NCBI GenBank assembly: GCA_963780175.1
Contig: CAWAAT010000001.1
Span: forward strand, 1,339,235 to 1,403,234
Length of the DNA: 64,000 nt
Origin: Brooklawnia sp963780175
GTDB taxonomy: Bacteria > Actinomycetota > Actinomycetes > Propionibacteriales > Propionibacteriaceae
Direction: 5' to 3'
Of the stretch, positions 50,593 through 60,500 are shown in pieces. The translations under genes and the position numbers were made by a program. Positions within the stretch are counted from its first letter, which is position 1. Each line of letters begins with the position of its first letter. The notes under the pieces are model-generated. The model was not told where the DNA came from, searched no databases, and was given only the letters and a program-made list of their open reading frames with translations.

Positions 50593-51390
50593 ATGTATCG
50601 TCAATTCTTCGGCTTAAAGCACGCGCCACTCGGCAAAGAATGCTCACAATTATGGAGCAACAATCAGCTAATAAATTTCGAAAAACAATTTACCTGGTTA
50701 CTGCAATCTCCAGGTCTTGGGTTACTAACCGCCGAACCTGGTCTTGGAAAAACGGCAATGCTGCGCCAAATTACTCGCACGCTTAACCCTCAGCAATACT
50801 CAGTATTTTACACTGCTGAAACCGATTTCGGACGTTTAGATTTTTATCGCCAATTAGCTGCTTTGCTCGGCGTTGCGCCATCTTATCGTCGCGCGCAACT
50901 ATGGCGCGATATAAAAATCCATATCACTTCTTTGGTTACACAAAAAAATATTTTGCCAGTGCTAATCATCGACGAAGCGCAAAATCTTCCCTCAGAGTTC
51001 TTTCGTGATTTCCCTTCGTTCCTCAACTTTATTTTTGACTCTAAAGATTTTGTGACGGTTTGGTTGGTCGGTCATCCTTCCTTGGCGCACCTGATTGGAC
51101 GCTCACTTTACACAGCTCTAGCTTCGCGTATCCAAGTTAAATTTGAGCTCTTGCCAATAGACGATAAAGAAGAATTTGCCAAGCTTATCCACCATGGTTT
51201 TAATCAGGCGGGATGTACTCACTCCTTGCTCAGCGATTCCGCCATCGAGTTAATACGCATGGCATCAAATGGCAATCCCAGGCTAGCGCATCGCGTTATT
51301 GCGACATCGTTATACTTGGCAGCAGATAAATCTATAAATCACTTACCAGATGATATCGTCAAAACAGCTATCGCTTTTTTAAAACAGTAA
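50593..51390 (+). CDS. AAA ATPase, TniB/ExeA-like transposition partner
   Basis: A 265-residue AAA+ ATPase. MYRQFFGLKHAPLGKE is the opening seen in ExeA/TniB-like ATPases, Walker A AEPGLGKT is at residues 47-54, and Walker B LPVLIIDEAQNL near 125-136. The sensor region is NGNPRLAHRVI. In transposons such as Tn552 or Tn7-like elements these ATPases help choose target sites. It lies two bases after the truncated transposase frame. A hairpin follows the TAA. Codon use is AT-rich. Confidence 0.85.
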   Translation: MYRQFFGLKHAPLGKECSQLWSNNQLINFEKQFTWLLQSPGLGLLTAEPGLGKTAMLRQITRTLNPQQYSVFYTAETDFGRLDFYRQLAALLGVAPSYRRAQLWRDIKIHITSLVTQKNILPVLIIDEAQNLPSEFFRDFPSFLNFIFDSKDFVTVWLVGHPSLAHLIGRSLYTALASRIQVKFELLPIDDKEEFAKLIHHGFNQAGCTHSLLSDSAIELIRMASNGNPRLAHRVIATSLYLAADKSINHLPDDIVKTAIAFLKQ

Positions 51391-51410
51391 AAAAAAATCT
51401 ACCAATAAAA

Positions 51411-51443
51411 AACCAGGCGGCTTGTGTTCACAAACGCCTGGTT
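51411..51443. terminator. Hairpin, likely intrinsic terminator
   Basis: AACCAGGCG pairs with CGCCTGGTT around a 15-base loop. On the minus strand it is followed by TTTTTTA, and on the plus strand it comes after the ATPase stop. It can therefore end transcription from either side. Confidence 0.6.
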
Positions 51444-51531
51444 GTCTCGTCGATTTTAAAATTATGCAATCAACAAATCTATCAGCCAACATCACATCCG
51501 TTTCATCTCAATTATCTCGTGATGATAATTA

Positions 51532-51955
51532 TCAATTATTTTGGAACGTTACACCAGCCATAACTCTGATCGTCTTCCATTCGGTTTGCGGTAAACTTTC
51601 AAGCTCGCGCACAATTTTATCACCGCGCCTTCGAATCGTAACGAATTTGGTATTATTATCATCTAATTTTCTAAGGTTTTGATAAGTGGTAAATTTACTA
51701 TCAAAGACTAAATATTTTAAATTATCACCACCGCTGGTTTTATAAAAATCCAAAAATGCAACAACCACATCATGTTCATTTGAGTGCTTTAAATCCGCAT
51801 CGCCATAAGTAATTATGCCACTATCTGGATCCTGTGCTACAACCGCCAAAATACTCGCAAGAACCTTGTGTCTCGTTCCAGACCAATTATTTTCCACATG
51901 CGAATCATCGCCCCAGTAAGGCATGGCTACAAAATCAAGATTGCTTGTATCTGAA
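51532..51955 (-). pseudogene. Transposase, C-terminal part (split by an IS)
   Basis: This frame reads DTSNLDFVAMPYWGDDSHVE, NNWSGTRHKVLASILAVVAQ and FDSKFTTYQNLRKL, ending at a stop at 51532. It is the 3' half of a DDE transposase whose 5' half is at 53607-54422. The two share the ten-base sequence TTCAGATACA at the break, the target duplication of the IS inserted between them. Both halves read in the same direction and join in frame at LLSDTSN. Confidence 0.82.
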
Positions 51956-53606
51956 CAGCAATTCTCGCCGAACCTACATAAACATATAGATTTGATACCT
52001 AAACCTGTTGCTGTGTCCTAAACAATCCCAAAATCTACAAAATCCATAAGTTTTCGCTATATCTGACCCAAAAAATGCCAGCATACTAAATTTTAAAAAC
52101 AAAACACCGCGGAACTGTTGCCCAAATTTACTCATTCTCTAAACAGCTATTTTAATAACTGTCTACGGCCCTTGCGCATTAACCTCAACTAAGTTGTATT
52201 GTTTTGGCACTAAAGCAAAGCTTAGTAATTTTTCCCACGTATCAAAAATGATAATCTTGATATAGGATCTCAACGTCTCCCACATATGCCTTTTACTTCC
52301 AAATTTCTTACGCGATGCTTTGTAAAGATCATCTGTCGCCTCTAAAATTTGATGAAAAAAAAATGCTAACAGCGTCAATAAATAAAAGTTAAAACATAGG
52401 TCAGCTTTCCCATGACCATAATTATGATTTATGCAATAACCGTGATTCTTAAGAATGTTAAAACACTCGTTTTCTACTTTCCATCTGCATCGGCCAACAC
52501 GAACTAATTTTTTAATGTTTTCATTATTTACAGCAAGATCCGTTACCCAACTATTTCGATAGGTTATCTTTCCCGCTTTCGTTATTGTGCATCTAAAAAA
52601 GTTTACGCGAATGCTGTCTTCTCTGCCGTTAAGAAGTACATCGTTCATCCATTCATAAAAGTGAATATTCCCTTTTTCATCAGTGAATTCCATTCCGCAT
52701 AGTTTTGGATAAGCCTCTAACCATTCCATAAGATATTTATGGTCCTTTGGTTTCGCCGCAAATAGGTAATGAGCTCGTTGTGCCAGTATATCCTCGATAA
52801 TTGGTTGCCTGGAAAATAAACTATCACCACCAAATATGATCCCCATCTGTGGGTGATCCTGGCGCGTATTTGCAACGAATCTTTTTGCGGCATTCATCTC
52901 GCAATCTTGCTTAGTTGTACCATCAGTGTTGCAAATCTCTTCTGGCATAAATGGAATAATAACAGACTGATCGGGATGCATTATTCCCCCTTGCAATGCC
53001 TGATGTGAATATTGTAGTTCCCCTTCCTTATGTTCTTTATGCAAACAATGTTCACAGTTTATTTTTTTCGATTTGAAATACTCTGTTCCATCCATTGGCA
53101 CAAAATATAAATTAGGTAAAATTTGATAATCTTCTAATCGTTTATTTCTCTGCAAACATAAACAGTAAGCTTTAAAAATATCTCGGAAATTTTCTCTATC
53201 TACTCGATCTATACATTCCCTCATCTGTGTATCTTTTGGAATGTTCTTTACACCAAAAAGAGTTTGTAAATTACTTCGATGCTCCCCTTCTTGCATTCGT
53301 GTTTGAAATTGCAGCAATGATGGATCTTGAAAATACATGCACGCAAATCCGCTCATCAATATGTCATGCAAACTAATGCTAACTTTTGCTTGTTGCCGAC
53401 GATCTGGAATTTTCTTAAAAAAAATCGAGAGCTTTAGTCTCATGCTCGTAAAACTTAAATGCTTTTTAACTTTCATATCAATTCCCTCCGTTTATGAAAA
53501 CACGGGAATTTTACCCCATTTGTTGCACGAATTGTACGAAAACTATTTTTTTACTTGCTAATTTTGCCGCCATATTGGCCTAAATTGTTATTCAGCGAGA
53601 ATTGCT
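51956..53606 (-). mobile_element. Complete 1.65-kb insertion sequence
   Basis: The element has ends CAGCAATTCTCGCCGAA and, in reverse complement at the other side, AGCAATTCTCGCTGAA: terminal inverted repeats of about 16 bases with one mismatch. It is flanked by the direct repeat TGTATCTGAA at 51946-51955 and 53607-53616, a ten-base target duplication. It carries one transposase gene (52163-53476) and has split an older transposase gene, whose halves rejoin when it is removed. All parts needed for movement appear present. Confidence 0.88.
52163..53476 (-). CDS. DDE transposase of the nested IS
   Basis: A 437-residue transposase with an RNase H-fold catalytic set: Asp129 in FVPMDGTEYF, Asp218 in IFGGDSLFSRQP and Glu335 in GRCRWKVENECFN. 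The last block with its YCINHNYGHG sequel resembles IS4-group or ISNCY DDE transposases. Zinc-like cysteines are present at CEHCLHKEH (about residues 141-149). It starts with ATG at 53476 after GGAGGGAATTG. The gene is intact and occupies most of the nested element, so the element may be active. I cannot name the IS family with certainty. Confidence 0.85.
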   Translation of the reverse strand: MKVKKHLSFTSMRLKLSIFFKKIPDRRQQAKVSISLHDILMSGFACMYFQDPSLLQFQTRMQEGEHRSNLQTLFGVKNIPKDTQMRECIDRVDRENFRDIFKAYCLCLQRNKRLEDYQILPNLYFVPMDGTEYFKSKKINCEHCLHKEHKEGELQYSHQALQGGIMHPDQSVIIPFMPEEICNTDGTTKQDCEMNAAKRFVANTRQDHPQMGIIFGGDSLFSRQPIIEDILAQRAHYLFAAKPKDHKYLMEWLEAYPKLCGMEFTDEKGNIHFYEWMNDVLLNGREDSIRVNFFRCTITKAGKITYRNSWVTDLAVNNENIKKLVRVGRCRWKVENECFNILKNHGYCINHNYGHGKADLCFNFYLLTLLAFFFHQILEATDDLYKASRKKFGSKRHMWETLRSYIKIIIFDTWEKLLSFALVPKQYNLVEVNAQGP

Positions 53607-54422
53607 TGTATCTGAAAGCAATCCATTTTTCTGCCACAATTTATGCATTGCTCGCAAAAAATTCATGTTCATCTCACGTGTAATTCTGTGAGAATATGAG
53701 CTAAACCAAGTTGCCTTCGGCAGCACATTAAGGCCGGCAAATAGACCTAATCCTCTATCCATGCACCATAAATCATCTTGTGAATAGCGTTTAATGCTCG
53801 ATATTTTTAGAGCAACGAAACTAAGAATTGAATTTATTTTTGGTATGGTTTTCGTTTCTGGATAATCTGAGTTTATGATTAGATGATCAATCTTATAGGT
53901 TTTGATCAAAGGTAAAAAACATAAAATACCAACATTGGATGAATTAAATGATTCATCTATGCCTGTTAGTATTTCTGTCTTCGGGGCTTCAACCTTTATG
54001 TTGGATTGAATGTCGATTTTTGTAAGCTTAGTTCGCTTTGGCAGCCTTGCGAACCCTGCAGCTTTTATAGCATGGTAAACAAATGATTCCGAAACCTTCT
54101 CGCCTTGAGCATCAAGATTTTCTTTGATCTCTTCGACAGACAAATAATGTTTTCGCAGTTCGATGATTTTATCTTTTGCTTGTAAAGCAGATGAACTTTC
54201 AGGGCGGCCCATTTGTGGTTTTGAAAACAAATAATCATCAAGGCAATTAGTAGCAAACAGCTTTTTAAAGTCTCTTGCTAGCGAATATATTGTTGGCTTG
54301 GTATAGCCGTATTTGCGCGCAACCTCAGCCGCGGGTTTTTTCTCGTATAGAAATGCTCGCATGGCTTCGTATTGACGATGGTGCCAATTTCTTGGCGAAT
54401 CGAAGTAAGAACTTATATCCAT
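53607..54422 (-). pseudogene. Transposase, N-terminal part (split by an IS)
   Basis: The 5' half of the outer transposase: MDISSYFDSPRNWHHRQYEA opens a helix-turn-helix part (AAEVARKYGYTKPTIYSLAR), followed by a linker and NLDAQGEKVSESFVYHAIKA. I start at the ATG at 54422 because it follows a strong AGAGGAGGATAGT ribosome site; ATG 54449 is weaker. As written the frame runs into the IS and ends at a TGA near 53592 after SDTSNSR. Removing the IS restores LLSDTSNLDFVAMPY. The intact protein would have about 410 residues. Confidence 0.8.
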
Positions 54423-54689
54423 ACTATCCTCCTCTGTAATTAGGGCCAATTAGTAACGTGATAGTACTATATTAATCTACCTAAAACAAGATATACTTTT
54501 AAAAAAAATAAAGAAATGCCCTAAAAATAGCGGTTGATTAGCATGGGAAGCAGGCATTGCTTATATTTGAGAAATATTAAATCAAGCATCGCCGCAGCAA
54601 TTGACCCTAATTAATTTCAGGTAAGCCTTATAATATGTTTAAAAACAAGGGTTTTTTTATTTGATAGGCAATGAATTTAGGGTTACTTT

Positions 54690-55454
54690 TTAAACGTGAA
54701 GATCGGTGACAATGGAATTGAAAACTTTAGAATCATGTTGGTTGCCATCATAAGTCAAATGAAACAACGGGATCATATCTTCTTTGGTTACAACCATCGC
54801 CAAGCCAATCTGTCTTAAATCAGCTCGTTTTTGTTTGTTTTTTCCACGTTTAGCAACTGTGCATCTTGTGTTAGTCGTGTCAATATAAGTGAAGAAATTA
54901 GTCGTATCAAAAAACAAACTTTGGCTGTTTGGATGATAGATGGCAAAAACTTTTTGTAATATTTCTTGTTCAATGAGATCAATGTTTTCAACCGGCAGTG
55001 CATCCATCAAATCCCAAAAATGTTGACTATCAACCTTGCTTAAATTCGTCCTTAACAAATATTCTAATGATGTACGTTTCGCCCAATCATAAAAGCCATC
55101 CTTGCTTGTTGGCATGCAAAGTCGACCAATAGCAGCTAACAAAAAAGTGGATCCGGCGGTTAAATTGTTTCGGATAGGCTTCTTTGATGTATATTTTCTT
55201 TCAGATTTAACATGTGCATTAATAATCGCGCAGATGTTTAATTTATTTGCTTCTTTTAACAAAGCCGCAATTGCTCCGTGCGAATAAGATTTTAGCTTGA
55301 TGTTATTTGTCAGCCCTTGTAGTCGAGATAGAAGATCATTGGCTTTTCCCAAATATGCCAACATTATCGGTCTTGGCTTGCCGTTTACTCTACGTGATTC
55401 AACGATATACCAATATTTATTGCCCCGAGACGTTCTCGCCTGAATGCTCGCCAT
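54690..55454 (-). pseudogene. IS1634-like transposase, C-terminally truncated
   Basis: About 254 residues: MASIQARTSRGNKYWYIVES, then VNGKPRPIMLAYLGKANDLL, both typical of the N-terminus of IS1634-family transposases, and SLFFDTTNFFTYIDTTN with the first catalytic Asp, then LTYDGNQHDSKVFNSIV. Family members have about 500-600 residues, so the C-terminal half with the remaining catalytic residues is missing. The frame ends at 54690 in unrelated AT-rich DNA. I start at the ATG at 55454. Confidence 0.78.
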
Positions 55455-55496
55455 AATGTTTATCCTAGTGTATACGATCAAACTAATTACTCAATA

Positions 55497-56036
55497 ATGT
55501 ACTTCGAAGCAAGCATATTGTCAATGATATTTAATATCTCAATCAGAGTATACAAAACAAAAGCGCGTAAAAAAACCATAACCCTTTGTTTTTGCAAAGA
55601 ATTATGGCCGCTTTATAAAACTATATTGTGTTTTCGTAATAAACTCCCGCTAGATTACCGTGATAACGGTGGTTATTCCTTTGTTAATGTGTTTGGGGAG
55701 CCGAATAAACCATTTATAAAATTTGACCAATCAAATTTAGAAGAAACTGATATTGAAATGGTTAAAAAAGAATCTTTGCAGGAACTGCCCATAATTGAGC
55801 AGGCTAATCGAACAGTTGTAGAAGAATTTAACCGAGAGATTATCGAGAAAGGCTTGCAACAGTCATTATTTTTTAAAGAATCTCCGAATAACAAAGAGTG
55901 TGATAACAGTCTAGAAACGGAAGCAGAACAGGAAGAAGAAACCGAAAGTGTGTTGGGTAATAAGCGTAAGCGTGAAGAAGATCCGTTTGAGCGATTTGAA
56001 AATGAGTCTCCGGAGGAGAAAAGGCCAAAAAAATAA
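55497..56036 (+). CDS. Hypothetical protein with NLS-like basic/acidic C-terminus
   Basis: A 179-residue open frame. The first 55 residues may be non-coding read-through after the truncated IS; the coherent part begins near LPLDYRDNGGYSFVNVFGEP and continues with charged helical sequence (EMVKKESLQELPIIEQANRT). The C-terminus is a Glu-rich run followed by GNKRKREEDPFERFE and EEKRPKK, resembling eukaryotic nuclear-localisation signals. It may be the tail of a larger gene cut by the IS. A role in a eukaryotic host is speculation based on composition only. Confidence 0.45.
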   Translation: MYFEASILSMIFNISIRVYKTKARKKTITLCFCKELWPLYKTILCFRNKLPLDYRDNGGYSFVNVFGEPNKPFIKFDQSNLEETDIEMVKKESLQELPIIEQANRTVVEEFNREIIEKGLQQSLFFKESPNNKECDNSLETEAEQEEETESVLGNKRKREEDPFERFENESPEEKRPKK

Positions 56037-56160
56037 TACTTTGTTATGGCTTTAAAATAGCTCATCTTATAGGTATAAATTTGCGCTATAATTTTATGGT
56101 ATATGCTGCGCTGTAATGGCAAAATACCGTATCAGTCTTTTTGAGATTTAAACATAGAGG

Positions 56161-57151
56161 GTGAAGAAAAGTCTGATGACTAACGATATCAAAACGCCGC
56201 ATGATCATTTTATTCGCGCTGCAATGGCGCACAAGGAAGTTGCACGAGAATTTTTCGAGCAGAATTTGCCAGCGAATATCCAAGCTATGGTAGATTTAGA
56301 AACCCTGCAGTTAGAAAAAGAATCGTATGTTGATGTGGACTTAAGAGAAACAATTTCTGATTTACTTTTTTCGGTTGATTTCAATAAGCGCAAGGGTTAT
56401 CTGTATCTTTTGGTAGAGCACCAAAGTACACCAAAAAAATTCATGCCATTTAGAGTGTTACGTTACATATTTGAGATAATGGATCATCATCTAAAGGCCG
56501 TTGATAATTCTCAGTTGCCAGTGATTTACCCGCAGATTTTTTATACAGGTAAAAAGCTATATAACTATTCTACAGATATTTTTGATCTGTTTGGCGAAGA
56601 CAAAGAATTAGCTAAAAATATTCTCTTGCAACCGTACCAACTTATCGATCTTTCCCAAGAGTCAGATGATAGTCTGAATAAATTTCTTTTTTATGGTACA
56701 ATAGCCCGTGCTATGAAGCATATTCGCGATGCTGATTTTACTATCACAATAGAAAACTTAAGTGATGATTTACATCAACTTAAGAAACATGGGTATGACC
56801 AGTTGGTCCAAGTTTTGATTAGTTATGCATTTAGTGCTGGTGAAATTCCTGATGAAAAACGATTTATAAAAATTCTTAACCAAAAACTATCAATAAATGA
56901 GGGTGATATAATGACATTAGCAGACAAATATAGACAAGAAGGAGGCAAGAAGGGAGGCAGAAGGATACCAGCAAGGGGTGGTGCAAGGTGCATTGCAAGG
57001 GATAGAAAAGGGCAAACAAGAAGGCAAAGTAGAAGCCTTTAGAGCTTTTACTGAGGTGATGAAGTTGCTTGAGCAGGGAGTAAGCTTAGACCAGATAGCT
57101 CAGAAAACTGGATTAACTGTTCAAGAGATAGAAGCGCTCAAGGCCCGGTAA
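56161..57151 (+). CDS. Rpn-family recombination-promoting nuclease (frameshifted)
   Basis: A PD-(D/E)XK-fold protein of the Rpn/YhgA (transposase_31) family. The N-terminus TPHDHFIRAAMAHKEVAREF is the family signature; the nuclease core follows as DLLFSVDFNKRKGYLYLLVE with HQST. A single-base shift near 56950 hides the C-terminus, which corrects to a Gln/Gly/Glu-rich linker and AFTEVMKLLEQGVSLDQIAQ, stopping at 57151. The likely start is ATG 56176 (MTNDIKTPHD) or GTG 56161. Rpn proteins cut DNA and promote RecA-independent recombination; they are abundant in host-associated Gammaproteobacteria. Confidence 0.85.
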
Positions 57152-57349
57152 GATAAGAAATCATGTCGAATTATTGTGGAGAGAGCTCTTCATTAGCTAT
57201 TGATTCTTTAGGAAATTAGAGCCGATTATGGCGGTAAAGATAGTCATAAAAAATACAGGACATTATTCCTGTCTAAAAGAATTCATTTCACAGAGACGCT
57301 AATAAAAAGGTCAGCTAACTCACCGAACTAAAAAAATGAGAGACAACAT

Positions 57350-57559
57350 ATGTTAAGGTTCGAAGAGATTTTCAAAAACATTATGGGTGGAAAGAAGCAC
57401 GAGAAAAGCAAGAAAATATCGCAAGGTATCCAGAAAGCCCATCAAGAAAACGACCATAAAAAGTTGTGTAAAAAACTAGCAAAAGCAGCAGGCTTGTGCT
57501 TCAAAGCAGGAAAGGTATTGGGTAAAGAGCCAGGTAAAGATTCTTTTAAACATTTATAA
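57350..57559 (+). CDS. Basic 69-residue ORF, probable 5' part of the next gene
   Basis: Lys-rich helical sequence (KKISQGIQKAHQENDHKKLC, KKLAKAAGLCFKAGKVLGKE). It stops ten bases before the next ATG. If one base is added near 57555 the reading continues KHLYNKDKMGAEYYTWAHLL into the large protein, which suggests that both are one gene. Considered alone, no function can be given. Confidence 0.55.
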   Translation: MLRFEEIFKNIMGGKKHEKSKKISQGIQKAHQENDHKKLCKKLAKAAGLCFKAGKVLGKEPGKDSFKHL

Positions 57560-57569
57560 CAAAGATAAG

Positions 57570-60500
57570 ATGGGAGCTGAGTATTACACGTGGGCGCATT
57601 TGTTGGGATTGTCGCTATTGTTTTATCAAGCGGCATTAGCTTTGGTGAGTGAAGGTAACCAAGATTTAAGGAGTGAGTGTCAAACTCAAAGCAAAAAAGT
57701 TTTGATGTTTTTTCTGAAAATTATAAGTAAAAAATATGGAACGAAAACATCCGAGGAAGAAGTTGAAAAAGAGCTCAAATTTTTTGATAAGGAGTCTATT
57801 TTTGTAGACTCATCTGAGTTAGAAAGCTTTATGAACTCGAGTTTGCAGCTTTCAGATTTTGCTAAAGATACCAGTTTTCAAAATTTATCTTTAGCAAAAT
57901 GGCGAAGTAAAACCAAAGAGTGTTTGGAGCAGTGGGAGAAAAAATACGGTTCAGTAGAGACAGAAAAAAACGAGAAGTCTTCTCCTACCAAACAGGAAAC
58001 GCTATTAATGCCGAGTGATGATAAAGATCTTGAAGGTGCAGTCTGCATGAATGATCTTTATGCAGCAATTGCAAAGGATACAAAAACTTTTCTAAAGAGC
58101 TCCATTCAAAAAGCAGAAGAGCTGTTAACTCTTTGCGGCTATCAGCGCTCATGTGATTATAGTCTTTTAGCGTTAGGCTCATTGGCAAGAGAAGATTTCA
58201 CCCCGTATTCCGATTTTGAGTTAGCGATACTATTTTCAGAAAACGCATCAGAACAAGATAAGCAATATTTTAGAATATTAAGCTTTGTTCTTTATTTTAA
58301 GGTTTTGTGTTTAGGGGAATCGACAATACCGATGAGCTTATTTGGGTGTGACTTTGCTGAGATCAAGGAACTTAAACCAGGGATGCAGTTTGATTTAGGC
58401 GGCAAAACGCCATTGGGTAGAGATGATGAGATTTATGAGCTAATTAACACTCCAAAAGGAATGGCTGAATATGTTAGTGATGAGAGTTTTAAAAAACATA
58501 AATTGTTAGCAGTGGAAGTAAGTACGGTAACGGAGATTTATTGCTCAGGTACGGGAAACAAATTATGTGAGGGTTACAAGAAAAAATTAGCTGAGTGTCT
58601 TGAAAAAGAAGCATCTGGTCAAGTTCAGCGAAAGCTTGAGAAGCATGTACTAAGCGGTGATATTGATGTAATACAACGTGAAGCGCAAGCGATTTTTTTG
58701 TTAGGAGGTGATGTTCAAAGATATGAACCAAACCTCATAGAAAAAGAAGATGAGAGCTTTTATTTTAATGTGAAGCAGGAGCTGTATCGTTTGGTCGACA
58801 GAGGACTTGAAGGGTTAGCGCATTACTATGGGGTTGAGGAAACGAGTAATTGGAAACGACTAGAAGCCCTTTGTAGTAAAGGGAGACTGACAAAAGAAGG
58901 GGAGAAAAGATTAAAAGAAGCATTAGGGTTGAGCCGGAGAAGTAGATTAAATGTGTATTTAGCTGCAAAAGGGCAAAAAGAAATCAAGCCCTTTACATTC
59001 AATGAACTGAGTAAATTGTATGGCGTTGTCGTCTCATTTTATGCAGAGTTAGAAGTATTTTGTGAAGTTCAAGTAGTGTCATATCGCCGTAATTATCAGT
59101 TTAAAATTGAAATAACTGAATTACAGTCGTCAAAAATAAATGGGTTGGTTTGGAAGCGGCTAAAGGACTATGAGAAAGCAAAAAAAGAATTTAAGCAATG
59201 GTTGGAGCTAGCAAAAAAAGAGACGAGTAAAAGCGCGCAAATTTGCGCTAATTATTTCACAGGGCTGATGGAGTTGGAGTGTAGTCCACCAAATTATGAA
59301 GAAGCAGAAAATCATTTTTTAGCAGTATTGAAACATTGTGAGAGTACGACGAACAAAAGAGCCATTTTATTTGAAGTGCACTTAGGTTTATGCGCGGTTC
59401 ATTTTGAACGAAAAGAGCTGCAAAAAATAAAAGAGAATTTTGAAAAAGCTATAAAGTGTTGGTCAAGTATCGAGACAACGGATAAGCGATTGAAACTAAA
59501 GCTAGAGTCTTTTTTAAATAGATTGAAGTTGAGTCATGATTTTGAAAGCTTAGCAGGTAAATTGTTGCTTAAGTTAGCGGAGGTCGACAAATCCACTAAG
59601 GCTGAAAAATATGTTATTGAGAAAGAGCATCCGAGTGATGTGATTGGACAGCTGACTGACATACCACATCTCCATAACACATGCAAAGACAAGTCAACGG
59701 CGATATTCGAAGATAAACTCAAGAAAAAATTACCCGCTGGCGTTGAAGATTTTGCTAAACTTATTCAGGGTGGCTATCTGTTTTGTGATAAAACTAAGAT
59801 GATTAAAGAATTCATAGATAAAGGTGATGAAGTGACGTTAATAACTCGCTGGCGTCGAGAGGGAAAGACCTTAACTATGTCTATGCTCTATTATTTTTTT
59901 GCGCCTATGGTATATGGACGGCTTACAAAGGGGATGTTTGATAATCTTAAAATAGTGAACGAAGACAATGGTCAATACATCAGCAAATATCAAGGTAAAT
60001 ATTCGGTTATTTTCATTACGCTTAAGGATGTAAAGCGCAAATCACTTTCAGAAGCAATGGAAAAGTTTAATTTGCTTATTCGAGAAGTGTATGGAGAACA
60101 TGCTGAAATACTTAAAAGTGACAAACTGAGAGAAGACGAGAAGCAGGATTTTCAAAAATATCTTGCAGGTAAGGTTACCACTAGCGATTTGGAGCAATCG
60201 TTAAAAATGCTAAGTAATTTGCTTTATAAGCATTACAAGCAAAAAGTCATTATTTTAGTAGATGAATATGATGCACCCGTAAACGCAGCATATGAGAAAG
60301 GGTATGTGGATGAGATGGTTGAATTTATGCGTAATTTTTTTAGTGCTGCATTTAAAACTAATCCATACTTAGAAAAAGGAGTTATGACGGGGATACTGCG
60401 AATTTCCAAAGAGAACATGCTGTCTAGCTTAAATAATCTTATGCTATACACAATTTTAGATGATGGATATAAGGAGTACTTTGGGTTTACAGAAGTAGAA

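Noticed and set aside
51422..51682. Rightward 86-codon frame after the TniB-like ATPase
   Set aside because: It overlaps the terminator hairpin and is antisense to the C-terminal part of the split transposase.
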